From contig NC_085137.1 of assembly GCF_035046485.1 (NCBI RefSeq), forward strand, positions 348,368,505-348,432,504: 64,000 nucleotides of DNA, written 5' to 3'. Positions 1 to 11,942 of this stretch are shown here, piece by piece. Position 1 is the stretch's first letter. Every line of letters begins with the position of its first letter. The position numbers were made by a program, and so were the translations under genes. The notes beneath the pieces are model-generated. The model did not search any database. It saw only the letters and a program-made list of their open reading frames with translations, and was not told where the DNA came from. Origin of the DNA: Aedes albopictus (taxonomy: Eukaryota > Arthropoda > Insecta > Diptera > Culicidae).

Positions 1-378
1 TTTCAATAACGGTGTAAGTAGTTAGGGGCGACTTTAATCAAAAGTGGGAGTAAAAATTTTGTGTAAATTTGATAAATATGAATGGCGAGATGCTGTTCTC
101 GACTGTTTATTCAACAGTGTTAACAATTTTGTGCATTTTTGTGCTTTTTTCAAAGGCGCAAGATCATTGGCGGAACAACCAAATGAAATGATCAAAATCA
201 GATGTGGTAATCCGCCTTTATTTAAATTATTGTTTTCCAGAAGTGGAAACTCATTTTTGAGCTAGCGTCAGGAAAAATCATATGTTTATGAGTTGTTTCA
301 TCAAATTATGCTGAAAAGTGATTTGTTTACATTTTGGCTCTTCCGCCCTTTTCAAATGTTGGTCTAGAAGTCCGTAAA

Positions 379-407
379 GCTTCTTCTTCTTCTTCTTCTT
401 CTTCTCG
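379..407. repeat. TTC/GAA trinucleotide microsatellite
   Basis: About nine tandem copies of TTC are visible. The flanking sequence, 1-1524, shows no open frame with protein-like composition. A run of 15 G lies at 1096-1110. I see nothing else to annotate in that stretch. Confidence 0.85.
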
Positions 408-1524
408 TTGTGACTGATCAACGTCAAGTCACTGTTTGGACTGGTAGCACCGACCATATGTCCAAGTCCGTAAAGCGAAGTCCGGTTGAAATCCGATCGA
501 TTATCCGATCCGTTGCTGCTGCTCCTGTTCCTGATGAAACTGATTGTGCCGAGAAGTGGAGAGTTTGACATTTCCGAATGTAAACAAGAAAAGGGCTCCC
601 AGACGTTGCTCTTTTTCTGAGGTGAAAAAAAAGTTCACCATTCCAGGGTTGCCGAAAACTGCAAAAAACTACTTCGCATGGTGATTTTAATTTCAAAATG
701 TGGTGAATTTCCCAGTTTTTAAAAATTTGTATGAAAATCAGGAGTTGATATAAAAAAAATCTAAAAACGGTAATAGTCATAACAAACACGTGGCTTTCGA
801 AAAAAAATATGAAAAAGGGGGGTTAGGTCAGACGGGAATGGTCTATTGTATTCCATCTATGGTTCTCTGAAGTCGAGGTATGACTTCACTTAGGTCATCA
901 AATTTTCCTAGGAGTAGTTTGTGAGAGGCCTTCTCGTTACTTACTTACCACAGAGGTACCACATACGTAAAATAGTGATTACGGTTTATCAACAGGCCAT
1001 AAACAACGTAGGTGGGTTTGGGGAGGCTGGCCAAAGTCTACGGTCCATACCAATTTTGAAAATTTTGTGTGGACTAAAGTCTACGAGGAGGGAGCGGGGG
1101 GGGGGGGGGGTCTGAGATTGCCAAAATTGAGTCTACGTAGTTTATGCGCAGCGCCGGTAAGATCGTGCTACTCTTGGTGCTGCTACAACCCATCAGATCG
1201 CCTTCGGGCCCGGAGAATTTCGCCAACAGTACCACATATAGTACCACCAAGTAAGCATTTTTGGTCGGGTATCATTGGCGTCCCGACGTCGCACGTGGTT
1301 TACCATGCCAACAGGGTGCAACTCATCACATAGCGATCGCAGCGCCGATTGAAATTAAAATTCGTGAAAATTTTCCACCTGCGAGCACGTGTGGAATTGA
1401 ACGCTCTGAACTTTTAAAACTGAAAATCAAATTTAATTGAAAATCCATGGATTTCACTCTGCAGAGCGAAATTAGTAAATACATCTTCAAATTAATGTTA
1501 ATAGTAAAAGTAATTGTAAATCCA

Positions 1525-2615
1525 CCCAAGGAACAATTCGAAATCATAAATAAGCATAAATGTTGAACTATTGCTGGTTTATAACATTCGCAGCTGAACA
1601 AAACCAAATGCTGAATAATAAGCTGAAATGATGCTATTTACATTGGAAATAAGCCCAAATGCAACATTGGGCACGTATGTGAACAGCAATTTAATTATAA
1701 GCTTAATAAGCGTCAGCAATTTTTGTTTGTTCGATTTGGCCTTACTAGCTTTAATATAAGTGGAAGAAGAGCTTTCTTCTACGCGTTAAAAAGCTTATGT
1801 TCCACAGTTTCCGATAGCTGATTATTGTGGTCTACATAAGTTGAACAAATGCTTTTGATGTTTAATACTTCAGCTATTGTGGAAACGTTCAAAAATGGTT
1901 TAACAGTAAGCTTTATAAACGAATTTATGATTTATTTGTTCGATTGTCACTTTTCGATTGAACAACAGATCAAAATGGTTATAATGGAGCAGTACTGGAA
2001 CGTTCCTCATTATTAAATATGTTTTGATATTTGTTGCACCCCAATGCAAAATATTCGAAACACTTGCCAATTTTCGTAGCAATTTCAAAGTTGTAGTCAT
2101 CTTCACAACTTTTTTTAAATAAATAATTACAACCTTCCATAAATCTGAATATTGATCTTTCACAGCTTTGTGAAGGTGTTTCACTCTTAGCGAGCAACTT
2201 ACCAATTCCAGGATGGCGTAGTCGGCAAGGCATGCGACGGGTGATTGGAAGATCACGAGTTCAAATCCCAAGTTGAGAAATTTTTAGAAGAGCTGGTGTG
2301 TTATAAATGTGTTTAGATGCGACAAATAAACATGATTGGACCATAATTGCACCTCGCACTTCGATTTGTTTTTGTTTTCGCAGCAGGTTATTATAGCTGA
2401 ATACAAGTTTAATATGAGGCTGATATAACACAGATTACTTCCGATTGTAAAGCCTGTATCGCGCTTGCAGAAAAGATTGCTGAATAAATTCTCCACTTTT
2501 GTTTGAACAACGCCTGATTACAAGCTGTTATGAAATAATGTTAAACTGTAGTTCAATCAAATGTGGAATAAAAATGTCATTGCAATGTTGGTTAAATGAG
2601 TGATTGTTCCTTGGG
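1525..2615. mobile_element. 1.09 kb inverted-repeat element with CCCAAGGAACAAT ends
   Basis: The left end reads CCCAAGGAACAATTCG. The right end is its inverse, finishing in ATTGTTCCTTGGG. Both flanks carry CA (1523-1524 and 2616-2617), a possible 2-bp target duplication. No transposase frame is visible, so it is non-autonomous. Inside are many copies of GTTGAAC/GTTCAA-type words in both orientations and a tRNA-like segment at 2206-2275. Its ends resemble those of the element at 5434-6510. The call rests on end structure only. From 2616 to 3418 I see no gene or clear repeat. Confidence 0.55.
2206..2275 (+). repeat. tRNA-like (Pol III A-box/B-box) segment
   Basis: The segment reads GGATGGCGTAGTCGGCAAGG followed about 30 bases later by GAGTTCAAATCCC. 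These match tRNA-type internal promoter boxes A and B in spacing and sequence. The rest does not fold into a clean cloverleaf, and it lies inside a larger inverted-repeat element. I therefore call it SINE-like rather than a functional tRNA gene. Confidence 0.5.
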
Positions 2616-3418
2616 CAGAGTTAAATTAGTGAACAAATCATTGAATAAATGTTAAAACTAATGTGTTATTTTTAAATTCAACATGAGTGATTAAGTGACT
2701 TTGGCGCAATAACCAGAAGAAAAGCAGGAAATTTGGAAGGCGAGCTTTCAGGTTAGTGACCACCGTCCTGCTGTTCCACAACGAGAGGTGGCTTAAACAG
2801 TTTGAAAAACTTTAACCTTAATGGTATGATGCCTGAACCCTGAGAAGATTCTAGAATCCGTATGAATCATTCCAAAATGATTCAGAGAAGGTTCCTGGGT
2901 ACGTTCCATGAAGGATTCTAGAATCACTCCAGAAGGATTCAGTTACTATCTCAGAAGTACCCATTCAGGAACCTACCAGAATTATTCAAATTCATGTTGG
3001 TGCATTTTTGTATCGTGCCGCAATAGGCGCGCTGCAGCGCCGCTCCCCATTGTACCTGGGCCTTTAAGTATGAACAGAAACTTCTATGCAAGCCCTATAT
3101 AGTAGGATTACCAATATTTTTGGTGAACTTAGTCAACATGCACATGTGCATATCTTTTGAAGTTTGAAAATATTCGGAAATCACAAAATTTAATTGATTT
3201 ATAATAAGATAATAATGATTATTCATCCTATGCAATACTATGCTGAAGGGTTAAGTTAATATAAGTATTAGTTTTTATTCAGTTTAGCGTTAGCCAGTAA
3301 AAAATATACTAAGACCATAGCTCGACAAATAAAAGTAACATATCCTTAGGAATGAATGCACTATATGAAAGATTTATATCAAGCTTATACAAACAACTGT
3401 CATCGTTAGCATAGTTTA

Positions 3419-4129
3419 TTATCTCCTTTCGTTCTTCGCTCCACCCGCTTTTGCTTGTCCACTACGGCCCGTCCTTGGGGCATTCTTAGGCGATGATTTA
3501 CTCTGCTCAGCTGCACCGGATCCAAACCGACCGGCCGCCGTTTGGCCAGCTTTTACGCCTCCCGCGCCTCCGCCCGTCACTTGCGGAGCTCCAGTCTCGC
3601 TAGGTGCCGGCTGTCGTCCTCCCACTTTACCTCCGGCAGGATTGCCCGTTGCTGCACCATTCCCGTGAATAGGGGCATTCCCCGCGCCCAGATTCGGATT
3701 CGGGTCGCTCATGTTGATCATTTCATTGAAGGTGAAGCAGAAATCACCCAACCGGTGGATTTCCCCATTCTTGCCCGAGTATAAGGTCAAACATTGGCGC
3801 CAAATGGCCGCGTAGCCTTTGGTCAGTCGCACGATATCGCCCGGCATCAGCAGCTTGCCCGGTTCATCCCACACGGACACGTTGATGGCGGCACTCTGGT
3901 CGGCGACTTTGAAGGTACGCACCTCCCGGTTTTCCTTCGTCAGCGTTACCGGACCGACGTCCAGTACGATGAAGATTACGTTGATGTTCTTCAGGCCGGG
4001 GTAGATGTCCTTTATGGCGATTATTTCGATTGGGTTCGGGTGGGGTGCGCTAAATGGAAGCTTATGGTTAATTCGAAGAATTTGGACTAAATGTTAAGGT
4101 AATACGAACCTGTGAGATGGCAATGCCAT
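3419..4129 (-). CDS. SOSS complex subunit B (single-stranded DNA-binding protein, NABP/SSB1 family)
   Basis: This is a homologue of human NABP1/NABP2, the OB-fold subunit of the SOSS complex that binds single-stranded DNA in the nucleus with INTS3 and INIP and promotes double-strand-break repair. The model has two coding exons: 4129-4110 (MALPSHS) and 4049-3419, joined across a 60-bp intron (donor GTTCGT, acceptor CATTTAG), giving about 216 residues. Human NABP2 has 211. Family landmarks run in order: KDIYPGLKNINVIFIVLDVG, then EVRTFKVADQSAAINVSVWD, then PGDIVRLTKGYA, CLTLYSGKNGEI and SDPNPNLG. These form the OB fold, in roughly the first 130 residues. The tail is Gly/Ala/Pro-rich, ends with basic residues (KNERR) and looks disordered, as in homologues. 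Two TAA stops lie in tandem and an AATAAA overlaps them. The downstream exon has no in-frame ATG, which is why I placed the start in a short first exon; that exon is the least certain part. Confidence 0.92.
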
Positions 4130-4645
4130 GGTGTAATTAGGGAAGCTAAAAAAACTGGCTTTTTTACACCAGAACAGGGAAATAAACTCTTATTTATAAT
4201 GTTTTGTTATGGATTTGAAAGTTTAATGCAGTGCTGGCTTTCTGTCAAAGACGCATGCAAGAAGAACTAAACGCACCCTCAGTCCGGTTCGCGGACCCCG
4301 CGAGGCGGACCTGACGTGTGCGGTGAAGTTAGCCCAAGTCAGCTGAATGTGATTGCGAATGAAAAATCGGCGGAAGGTTTTGTTCAGAATAAAAGGATAG
4401 CTTACCACTTTTTTGCGACGAAACTGTAAGTAAATCAATGCAGCTCACTTGAATTTAGCGTAGAAACTTATCAGGGATCCACTAAAGCAGCATTTAACTT
4501 GAAAAAATCACGTTAAAATCACTGTTAGTATTCCACAAAAAAACGTAAACATTACGTATCACACCGCACCGTTTTGTCCGGTCGGACCAACACAAACACA
4601 CTTTTACTACGCCTTTCGGTGGTCAACACGCCAGCAACACAAAAC

Positions 4646-4845
4646 CAAGGAGAATACATTTTACTAAGGTGGCGCAGATAAACATTGCAAACCACTGGTT
4701 GTCTCTTTCACTCTTCTGGTGTTCTTATGCAATTAAAATAGTGACGTCACTATTTCAGTTCTATAAGAACACCAGAAGAATGGAAGAGACAACCAGTGGT
4801 TTGCAATGTTTATCTGCGCCACCTTAGTAAAATGTATTCTCCTTG
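4646..4845. repeat. Near-perfect 200-bp palindrome (foldback element)
   Basis: The left arm begins CAAGGAGAATACATTTTACT and the right arm ends with its inverse. The two arms run to a centre at AATAGTGACGTCACTATT. Only a short stretch near the centre is imperfect. It lies about 500 bp upstream of the SOSS-B start codon. No coding potential is seen. It is likely a foldback MITE. Confidence 0.85.
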
Positions 4846-4864
4846 CACAAACACTACCGTTATA

Positions 4865-5123
4865 GGGCACTGCACTGTTTTGATTTTGTATGGGATTTTG
4901 ACGTTTCGTGGCCTTGTTGTTTACAAAATTTCTGTAAGAGTGAAAGAGAAGGAGATAATCACCCTCATTCTCGTTTACGGACGTATCCACTTTCGAACGT
5001 TTTTGGTTCGATCGAATCAGTAGGCCATTTGATTTTGCTGGCGTAAACGGGAATGCGAACGATTTTCGTTCGAAAGTGGATTCGATCGAAAACAAGAATG
5101 AGGGTGAATTTCATGCACTGCCC
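4865..5123. mobile_element. GGGCACTGCA-ended MITE, interrupted by a nested element
   Basis: Ends are GGGCACTGCA and TGCA(C/G)TGCCC. The left flank is TATA; the right flank is TATT. Two uninterrupted relatives occur at 38813-38909 and 38914-39022 with intact TATA flanks. Comparison with them shows that 4960-5106 is a later insertion. Confidence 0.8.
4960..5106. mobile_element. 147-bp MITE with CACCCTCATTCT ends, 3-bp target duplication AAT
   Basis: The ends are CACCCTCATTCTCGTTT and its inverse. AAT lies on both sides (4957-4959 and 5107-5109). The related copy at 38914-39022 reads straight through GAGATAATTTCATGC, so it preserves the empty site and confirms the boundaries. Confidence 0.85.
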
Positions 5124-5433
5124 TATTCATTCGAGTTTGCACGGCTAGGACCAAAGTATATAAATATGTACCAAGGTAAGAGATTCCCGTAAATGTCAAA
5201 AATGAGACTCACCAACACATCTGCGTTAGTTATGAAAAGTTGGTGTTTTTACACTAAAATGTCATTATTTCAGCAAAGTTTGTGAAGTTTTGTTAGTTTG
5301 GATGTTTCTAAATGCTGAAAAAATATGTTTAGAATCAATTAAAAAAAATTTGTTACCGATTTTCAAATGGCGATATTTTCTGTTTTATTGCATGCAGGTC
5401 ACATTTAATCCAGTCAGATGCAATTAAATAATA

Positions 5434-6510
5434 CCCAAGTAACCACAAGCATTATATCATTGCACGAATTAGACTGAATATCAACATCTGCAATGCGAAA
5501 TGCAGTTATTCCACACTTGTCATGCAATAATCCTTTAGATTGGCATTATCAATGTAATGATGCATTGCATTTTTCTTTACATTAGGGCTCATTAAAAGGT
5601 GATATAAGATAATTCAATAATTCAACACTGCAAAGACTGAATAAATGCAATGTACAAACTAGCAAAGTTTGCTCTAACAATACAATTATAAAAGCTTGAC
5701 TCAACTTTGGTAAACAAATCAAATCAAGAAGATTGAACAACTTTACGGTCAACTCCATCAGTATTCAACATTTCTGGTTCGACTCCCGACCAATTTAATC
5801 CTCATTTGAGCCACCGATCGACGACAGCAAAACCTTTTTAGAGATGACCTTTTTTTTCTGTAGGCTGCTATCACAATTAGCATATGAGCAGCATGCGAAG
5901 GGTGTTTTAATCGACGTTTTAATTTTCTTATTGATTAAATATCTTCTAAAATGCATTATGTATTTATCATTAATTTATCAGAATGTGATAAATTACTGTA
6001 TTCTATTCACTATGTCATTCGTTTTGGCTTCTACTGCAATGATTGAGACAGAAGATCAGTTTCCTTTTAGTTAATGAAAAATCTGTTGTTATCACTGCAG
6101 CAGAAACGGTCCAGGGCGCCAGCGCGATGGAACTCATCTAGCGGTCTTCAACACTTCTGGTTCGACTCCCGACCGGGCGACAAAAAATAATGGTTAAAAC
6201 AGCATGTGTGGGGGCATCAGTACCGCCGATAACGAAACGGTGCTAAAAATAGTTTTTTGTTTTGGTTTTTCGTGTTGCACGTATTAAGCATGTGCAAATG
6301 CAAATGTACAGCACATGCATTTATGTTACTTTAGCAATGGCTGTCAGCGTGCTGCAATATGTGGCACTAACTTGATTTTAGTGGGGCCCTTTTCGACTTT
6401 AATATTGCTTTAATGAGGTGTTTAAAGTAATGCAGCATTATATACACAATTTTAAATATGAATTGATGGCAAAATTGATGCACTTATATACGGCTTCGTG
6501 GTTACTTGGG
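5434..6510. mobile_element. 1.08 kb inverted-repeat element with CCCAAGTAACCAC ends, TA duplication
   Basis: The left end is CCCAAGTAACCACAAGC and the right end is the inverse (GTGGTTACTTGGG). TA sits at 5432-5433 and 6511-6512. No transposase frame is present. The interior is rich in TGCAT/ATGCA words and carries tRNA-like segments around 5740-5800 and 6105-6180. Each of these contains GGTTCGACTCC, a good B box. Length and ends resemble the element at 1525-2615. Confidence 0.7.
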
Positions 6511-6611
6511 TAGCTTCTAAGATGGGAGTGCTTAATTTCTTAAGAAAGTTTGCTAAATAGTGATGTGCCCATACAAATCAGCGCAAACTTCATAACTATT
6601 TTTTGCTTTTT

Positions 6612-9600
6612 ACCCTTCTTACACCCATAAGAAGGGTATAAATATCGCTCGAAAAACCGACTTTCGATCCGAGGCCCGGAGGGCCGAGTCTCATATACCA
6701 ACGAACTCAGCTCGACGAACTGAGCAAATGTCTGTATGTGTGTGTGTGTATGTGTGTATGTGTGTATGTGTGTGTGTGTGTGTATGTGCGTTACAAAAAA
6801 AAGTCACGCACGTTTCTCAGCCGTCTGTCAACCGATTTGAGTTCTCTTGGAAGCAAATGAAAGCTACTACATCCTAGTAGAACGCTATTGAATTTTTTTT
6901 CGATTGGACGTTTGGTTACCGAGATATCTCTCGAAGAGTACTTATGAGTCATGCATCTAAACTTTTTACGATTTTTGACCAATTGTATCATAATAAATAT
7001 TTCAGCCGTTTGTTAATCGATTTGGGTTCTCTTGGGACCAAATTAAAGCTACAGCATCCTAGTAGATCGCCCAGAAATTTTATTTCAATTGGACATTTGG
7101 TTACCGAGATATCTTTCGAAGAGTACTTTGAAGTAATATAGGTTAGCTTTTTGAGAGATTTTTGACATTTAGCATATTGATGAATATCTCAGCCGTCTGT
7201 CAACCGATTTGAGTTCTCTTGGCAGCAAATGAAAGCTACAACATCGTAGTAGAACGCTCTGAAATTTTATTTCGATTGGACATTTGGTTACCGAGATATC
7301 TTTCAAAGAGTACTTAGGAGTTATGCAACTAAACTTTTTGAGATTTTTAACAAAGTGTATCATACTAAATATCTCAGCCGTGTGTCAATCGATTTGGGTT
7401 CTCTTGGCGCCAAATGAAAGCTACAACATCCCAGTAGATCGCTCATAAATTTTATTAGAATTGGACATTTGGTTACAGAGAAATCTTTCGAAGAGTACTT
7501 AAGATTTATTCAACTAAACTTTTTGAGATTTTTGACCAAGTGTATCATAATAATATCTCAACCGTCTGTCAACTGATTTCGGTTCTCCTGGCATCAAATG
7601 AAAGCTATAACATCCTAGTAGAACCCTATACAATTTTATTAGGATTGGACATTTGGTTATCGAGATATCTTTCAAAGAGTACTTGGGAGTAATACAGGTT
7701 AACCTTTTGAGAGATTTTTGACCAAGTGTATCATAATAAATATCTCAGCCGTCTGTCAACCGATTTGGGTTCTCTTAGCACCAAATGAAAGCTACAGTAT
7801 CATTTTAAAAGGCCCTGTAACTCAACTCGACGAATTGAGCAAATGTCTGTATGTGCGTGTGTGTATGTGTGTGTATGTGTGTGTGTATGTATGTTACAAA
7901 AAAATGTCACTCACGGTTCTCAGCCGTCTGTTGACCGATTTGAGTTCTCTTGGAAGCAAATGAAAGCTACTACATCCTAGTAGAACGCTATTGAATTTTA
8001 TTTTGATTGGACGTTCGGTTACCGAGATATCTTTCAAAGAGTGCTAGGGAGTAGTACAACTTAATTATTTTAGATATTTTTGACAAAGTGTATCACCATA
8101 AATTTCTCAGCCGTCTATCAACCGATTTGGGTTCTTTAGGCCCCAAACGAAAGCTACTACATCCTAGTAGAACGCTATTGAATTTTTTTTGATTGGACGT
8201 TCGGTTACCGCGATATCTTTCAAAGAGTGCTAGGGAGTAGTACAACTTAATTATTTTAGATATTTTTGACAAAGTGTATCACCATAAATTTCTCAGCCGT
8301 CTATCAACCGAATCGGGTTCTTAAGGCTCGAAACGAAAGCTACTGCACCCTAGAAGAACGCTTTTGAATTTCATTCCGATTGGACATTTTGTAACCGAGA
8401 TATCTTTCGGGGAGTACTTTGGAGTAATACAACTTAACTTTTTAAGAGGTCTTTGACAAAATGCTTCATAATAAATGAATCAGCCGTGTGTCAATCGATT
8501 TGAGTTCTCTCAGCATCAAATGAAAGCTACAGCATCCAAGTAGTATGCTATTAAATTTTATGCCGTTTGGACATTTTGTTTCCGAGATATCTTTCCACGA
8601 GTACTAAGGAGTCATGAAATTTACGCTTTTGAGAGATTTTTGATAAAATGTATCATAACACATTTCTCAGCCGTTTGTCAACAGATTTTTTATGATCATA
8701 TTTGGTTACACAAGTTAGTTATACATAAAAATGCAATTGCATCAAGTACATAAAAGCTACTATCTCTTTGTTATATTTGAGCTTAGTAGCAAAAATATCA
8801 CGGAATGTATGTAGGAAAAGCCTTTTTACCCTTCTTACACCCATAAGAAGGGTATAAATACCGCTTGGAAAACCGACTTTCGATCCGAGGCCCGCAGGGC
8901 CGAGTCACATATACCAATCAACTCAGCTCGACGAATTGAGCAAATGTCTGTATGTGCGTGTGTGTGTATGTGTGTGTGTATGTGTGTGTGTATGTATGTT
9001 ACAAAAAAATGTCACTCACGGTTCTCAGCCGTCTGTTGACCGATTTGAGTTCTCTTGGAAGCAAATGAAAGCTACTACATCCTAGTAGAACGCTATTGAA
9101 TTTTATTTTGATTGGACGTTCGGTTACCGAGATATCTTTCAAAGAGTGCTAGGGAGTAGTACAACTTAATTATTTTAGATATTTTTGACAAAGTGTATCA
9201 CCATAAATTTCTCAGCCGTCTATCAACCGATTTGGGTTCTTAAGGCCCCAAACGAAAGCTACTACATCCTAGTAGAACGCTATTGAATTTTTTTTTGATT
9301 GGACGTTCGGTTACCGCGATATCTTTCAAAGAGTGCTAGGGAGTAGTACAATTTAATTATTTTAGATATTTTTGACAAAGTGTATCACCATAAATTTCTC
9401 AGCCGTCTATCAACCGAATCGGGTTCTTAAGGCTCGAAACGAAAGCTACTGCACCCTAGAAGAACGCTTTTGAATTTCATTCCGATTGGACATTTTGTAA
9501 CCGAGATATCTTTCGGGGAGTACTTTGGAGTAATACAACTTAACTTTTTAAGAGGTCTTTGACAAAATGCTTCATAATAAATGAATCAGCCGTGTGTCAA

Positions 9601-11942
9601 TCGATTTGAGTTCTCTCAGCATCAAATGAAAGCTACAGCATCCAAGTAGTATGCTATTAAATTTTATGCCGTTTGGACATTTTGTTTCCGAGATATCTTT
9701 CCACGAGTACTAAGGAGTAATGAAATTTACGCTTTTGAGAGATTTTTGATAAAATGTATCATAATACATTTCTCAGCCGTTTGTCAACAGATTTTTACCC
9801 TTCTTACACCCATAAGAAGGGTATAAATATCGCTCGAAAAACCGACTTTCGATCCGAGGCCCGGAGGGCCGAGTCTCATATACCAACGAACTCAGCTCGA
9901 CGAACTGAGCAAATGTCTGTATGTGTGTGTGTGTGTGTATGTGCGTATGTGTGTATGTGTGTGTGTGTGTATGTGCGTTACAAAAAAAAGTCACGCACGT
10001 TTCTCAGCCGTCTGTCAACCGATTTGAGTTCTCTTGGAAGCAAATGAAAGCTACTACATCCTAGTAGAACGCTATTGATTTTTTTTTCGATTGGACGTTT
10101 GGTTACCGAGATATCTCTCGAAGAGTACTTATGAGTCATGCATCTAAACTTTTTACGATTTTTGACCAAGTGTATCATAATAAATATTTCAGCCGTTTGT
10201 CAATCGATTTGGGTTCTCTTGGGACCAAATGAAAGCTACAGCATCCTAGTAGATCGCCCAGAAATTTTATTTCAATTGGACATTTGGTTACCGAGATATC
10301 TTTCGAAGAGTACTTTGAAGTAATATAGGTTAGCTTTTTGAGAGATTTTTGACATTTAGCATATTGATGAATATCTCAGCCGTCTGTCAACCGATTTGAG
10401 TTCTCTTGGCAGCAAATGAAAGCTACAACATCGTAGTAGAACGCTCTGAAATTTTATTTCGGTTGGACATTTGGTTATCGAGATATCTTTCAAAGAGTAC
10501 TTAGGAGTTATGCAACTAAACTTTTTGAGATTTTTAACAAAGTGTATCAGACTAAGTATCTCAGCCGTGTGACAATCGATTTGGGTTCTCTTGGCGCCAA
10601 ATGAAAGCTACAACATCCCAGTAGATCGCTCATAAATTTTATTAGAATTGGACATTTGGTTACAGAGAAATCTTTCGAAGAGTACTTAAGATTTATTCAA
10701 CTAAACTTTTTGAGATTTTTGACCAAGTGTATCATAATAATATCTCAACCGTCTGTCAACTGATTTCGGTTCTCCTGGCATCAAATGAAAGCTATAACAT
10801 CCTAGTAGAACCCTATACAATTTTATTAGGATTGGACATTTGGTTATCGAGATATCTTTCAAAGAGTACTTGGGAGTAATACAGGTTAACCTTTTGAGAG
10901 ATTTTTGACCAAGTGTATCATAATAAATATCTCAGCCGTCTGTCAACCGATTTGGGTTCTCTTAGCACCAAATGAAAGCTACAGTATCATTTTAAAAGGC
11001 CCTGTAATTTTTTTTCGATTGGACATTTGGTTACTGAGTTATCTTCCAAAGAGTATTTCAAAAAATTCCTTTTTTTATTATCATATTCGTTTGTTATCTT
11101 GCATGAGCTTTTGACCAGTCTAATGTTCAATCAATAATGCTGACCTCATATAAAATGTATGTGGTTATTGTTTTCAATAAAATTATAAATAACAAATTAC
11201 AAATAAACAGGAATTCTATGAAAACTAACAATATGTTAAATGAAAGTTTTGAATTTATATATTCTGGGGAAAATGCAAGAACTGGACAGCCAAATTAACT
11301 AGCTAATTCCAAAACTGATTAGCATAGTAGATATATTATTTTTGTCCTTTTATGGTGTTAACTATAGATAGTAGAGTAAACATAGATCCGTGTTGATGAA
11401 TCCGTTGTATCCAAACGAACTGTCAAAATCTGTATCCAAACGAGCATGACGTCACGATTTGGACAACATCAACGGAACGCATGACGTCATATTCAAACGT
11501 CGCACTCTTGAAAATTACTACTTACACGCTTGACACATTTTAGTCAGCGGTGTCCGCGGATCTATGTTTACTCTACTATCTATAGTGTTAACCATGAATA
11601 CCAAGTACTTCAGAGCTAATTTAATCGACTGATTAAGAGATATTAGACAAACTGTATCTCGCTGATTTTCTTATCCATTTGTTAATCGATTCAAGATCTT
11701 TTGGCAGTTAACAAAAGATACAATATTCCAGAATATGTAAGCTATTTTTTAATATTCCGATACAAGTTTCTAGGAGGTGTCTGGCATTTCTGGTAGTTTA
11801 GTCCATGGTCTAATGCTATTTTGGAAACCAATCCACTAGATGCCAAATCCACAATATTTTCTAGAACTTTTGATCAATCACACAAAATAAATTTGTTAAA
11901 AACGAATAATACAACAATATTTTTAATAAGTGTAAGAAGGGT
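6612..11942. repeat. Rearranged tandem-repeat element block with ACCCTTCTTACAC ends
   Basis: Three head sequences start at 6612, 8828 and 9797 with ACCCTTCTTACACCCATAAG, followed by a (TG)n tract. Tandem units of about 180 bp follow, each holding CAGCCGTCTGTCAACCGATT and TGAAAGCTACAACATC-type words. Two large blocks are duplicated: 6612-7810 matches 9797-11007, and about 7820-8690 matches about 8935-9795. The right end, GTGTAAGAAGGGT at 11930-11942, is the inverse of the head. A minus-strand relative is at 28420-28889. No protein-coding frame is credible here; the short frames repeat with the units. Confidence 0.8.
11363..11584. mobile_element. 222-bp MITE with TATAGATAGTAGAG ends and an exact 8-bp duplication
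   Basis: The terminal inverted repeats are TATAGATAGTAGAGTAAACA and its exact inverse. GTGTTAAC lies on both sides (11355-11362 and 11585-11592). An 8-bp duplication fits hAT-like elements. The interior carries TGACGTCA-type words. Related, more decayed copies occur at 41640-41835 and at the right edge of the window (63790-64000). Confidence 0.85.

Noticed and set aside
1096..1110. Run of 15 G as a regulatory G-quadruplex
   Set aside because: A homopolymer run without neighbouring tracts or a gene; it may also be a sequencing artefact.
2206..2275. Functional tRNA gene
   Set aside because: Box A and B words are present but a complete cloverleaf cannot be drawn, and the segment sits inside a mobile element.
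4223..4438. A 71-codon frame as the first exon of SOSS-B
   Set aside because: It does not join in frame to the OB-fold exon. The short exon at 4129-4110 joins cleanly with a 60-bp intron.
6600..11110. Repeated small frames such as those with VKNRKKFRCMTHKYSSRD
   Set aside because: They are copies of the tandem repeat unit, not genes.
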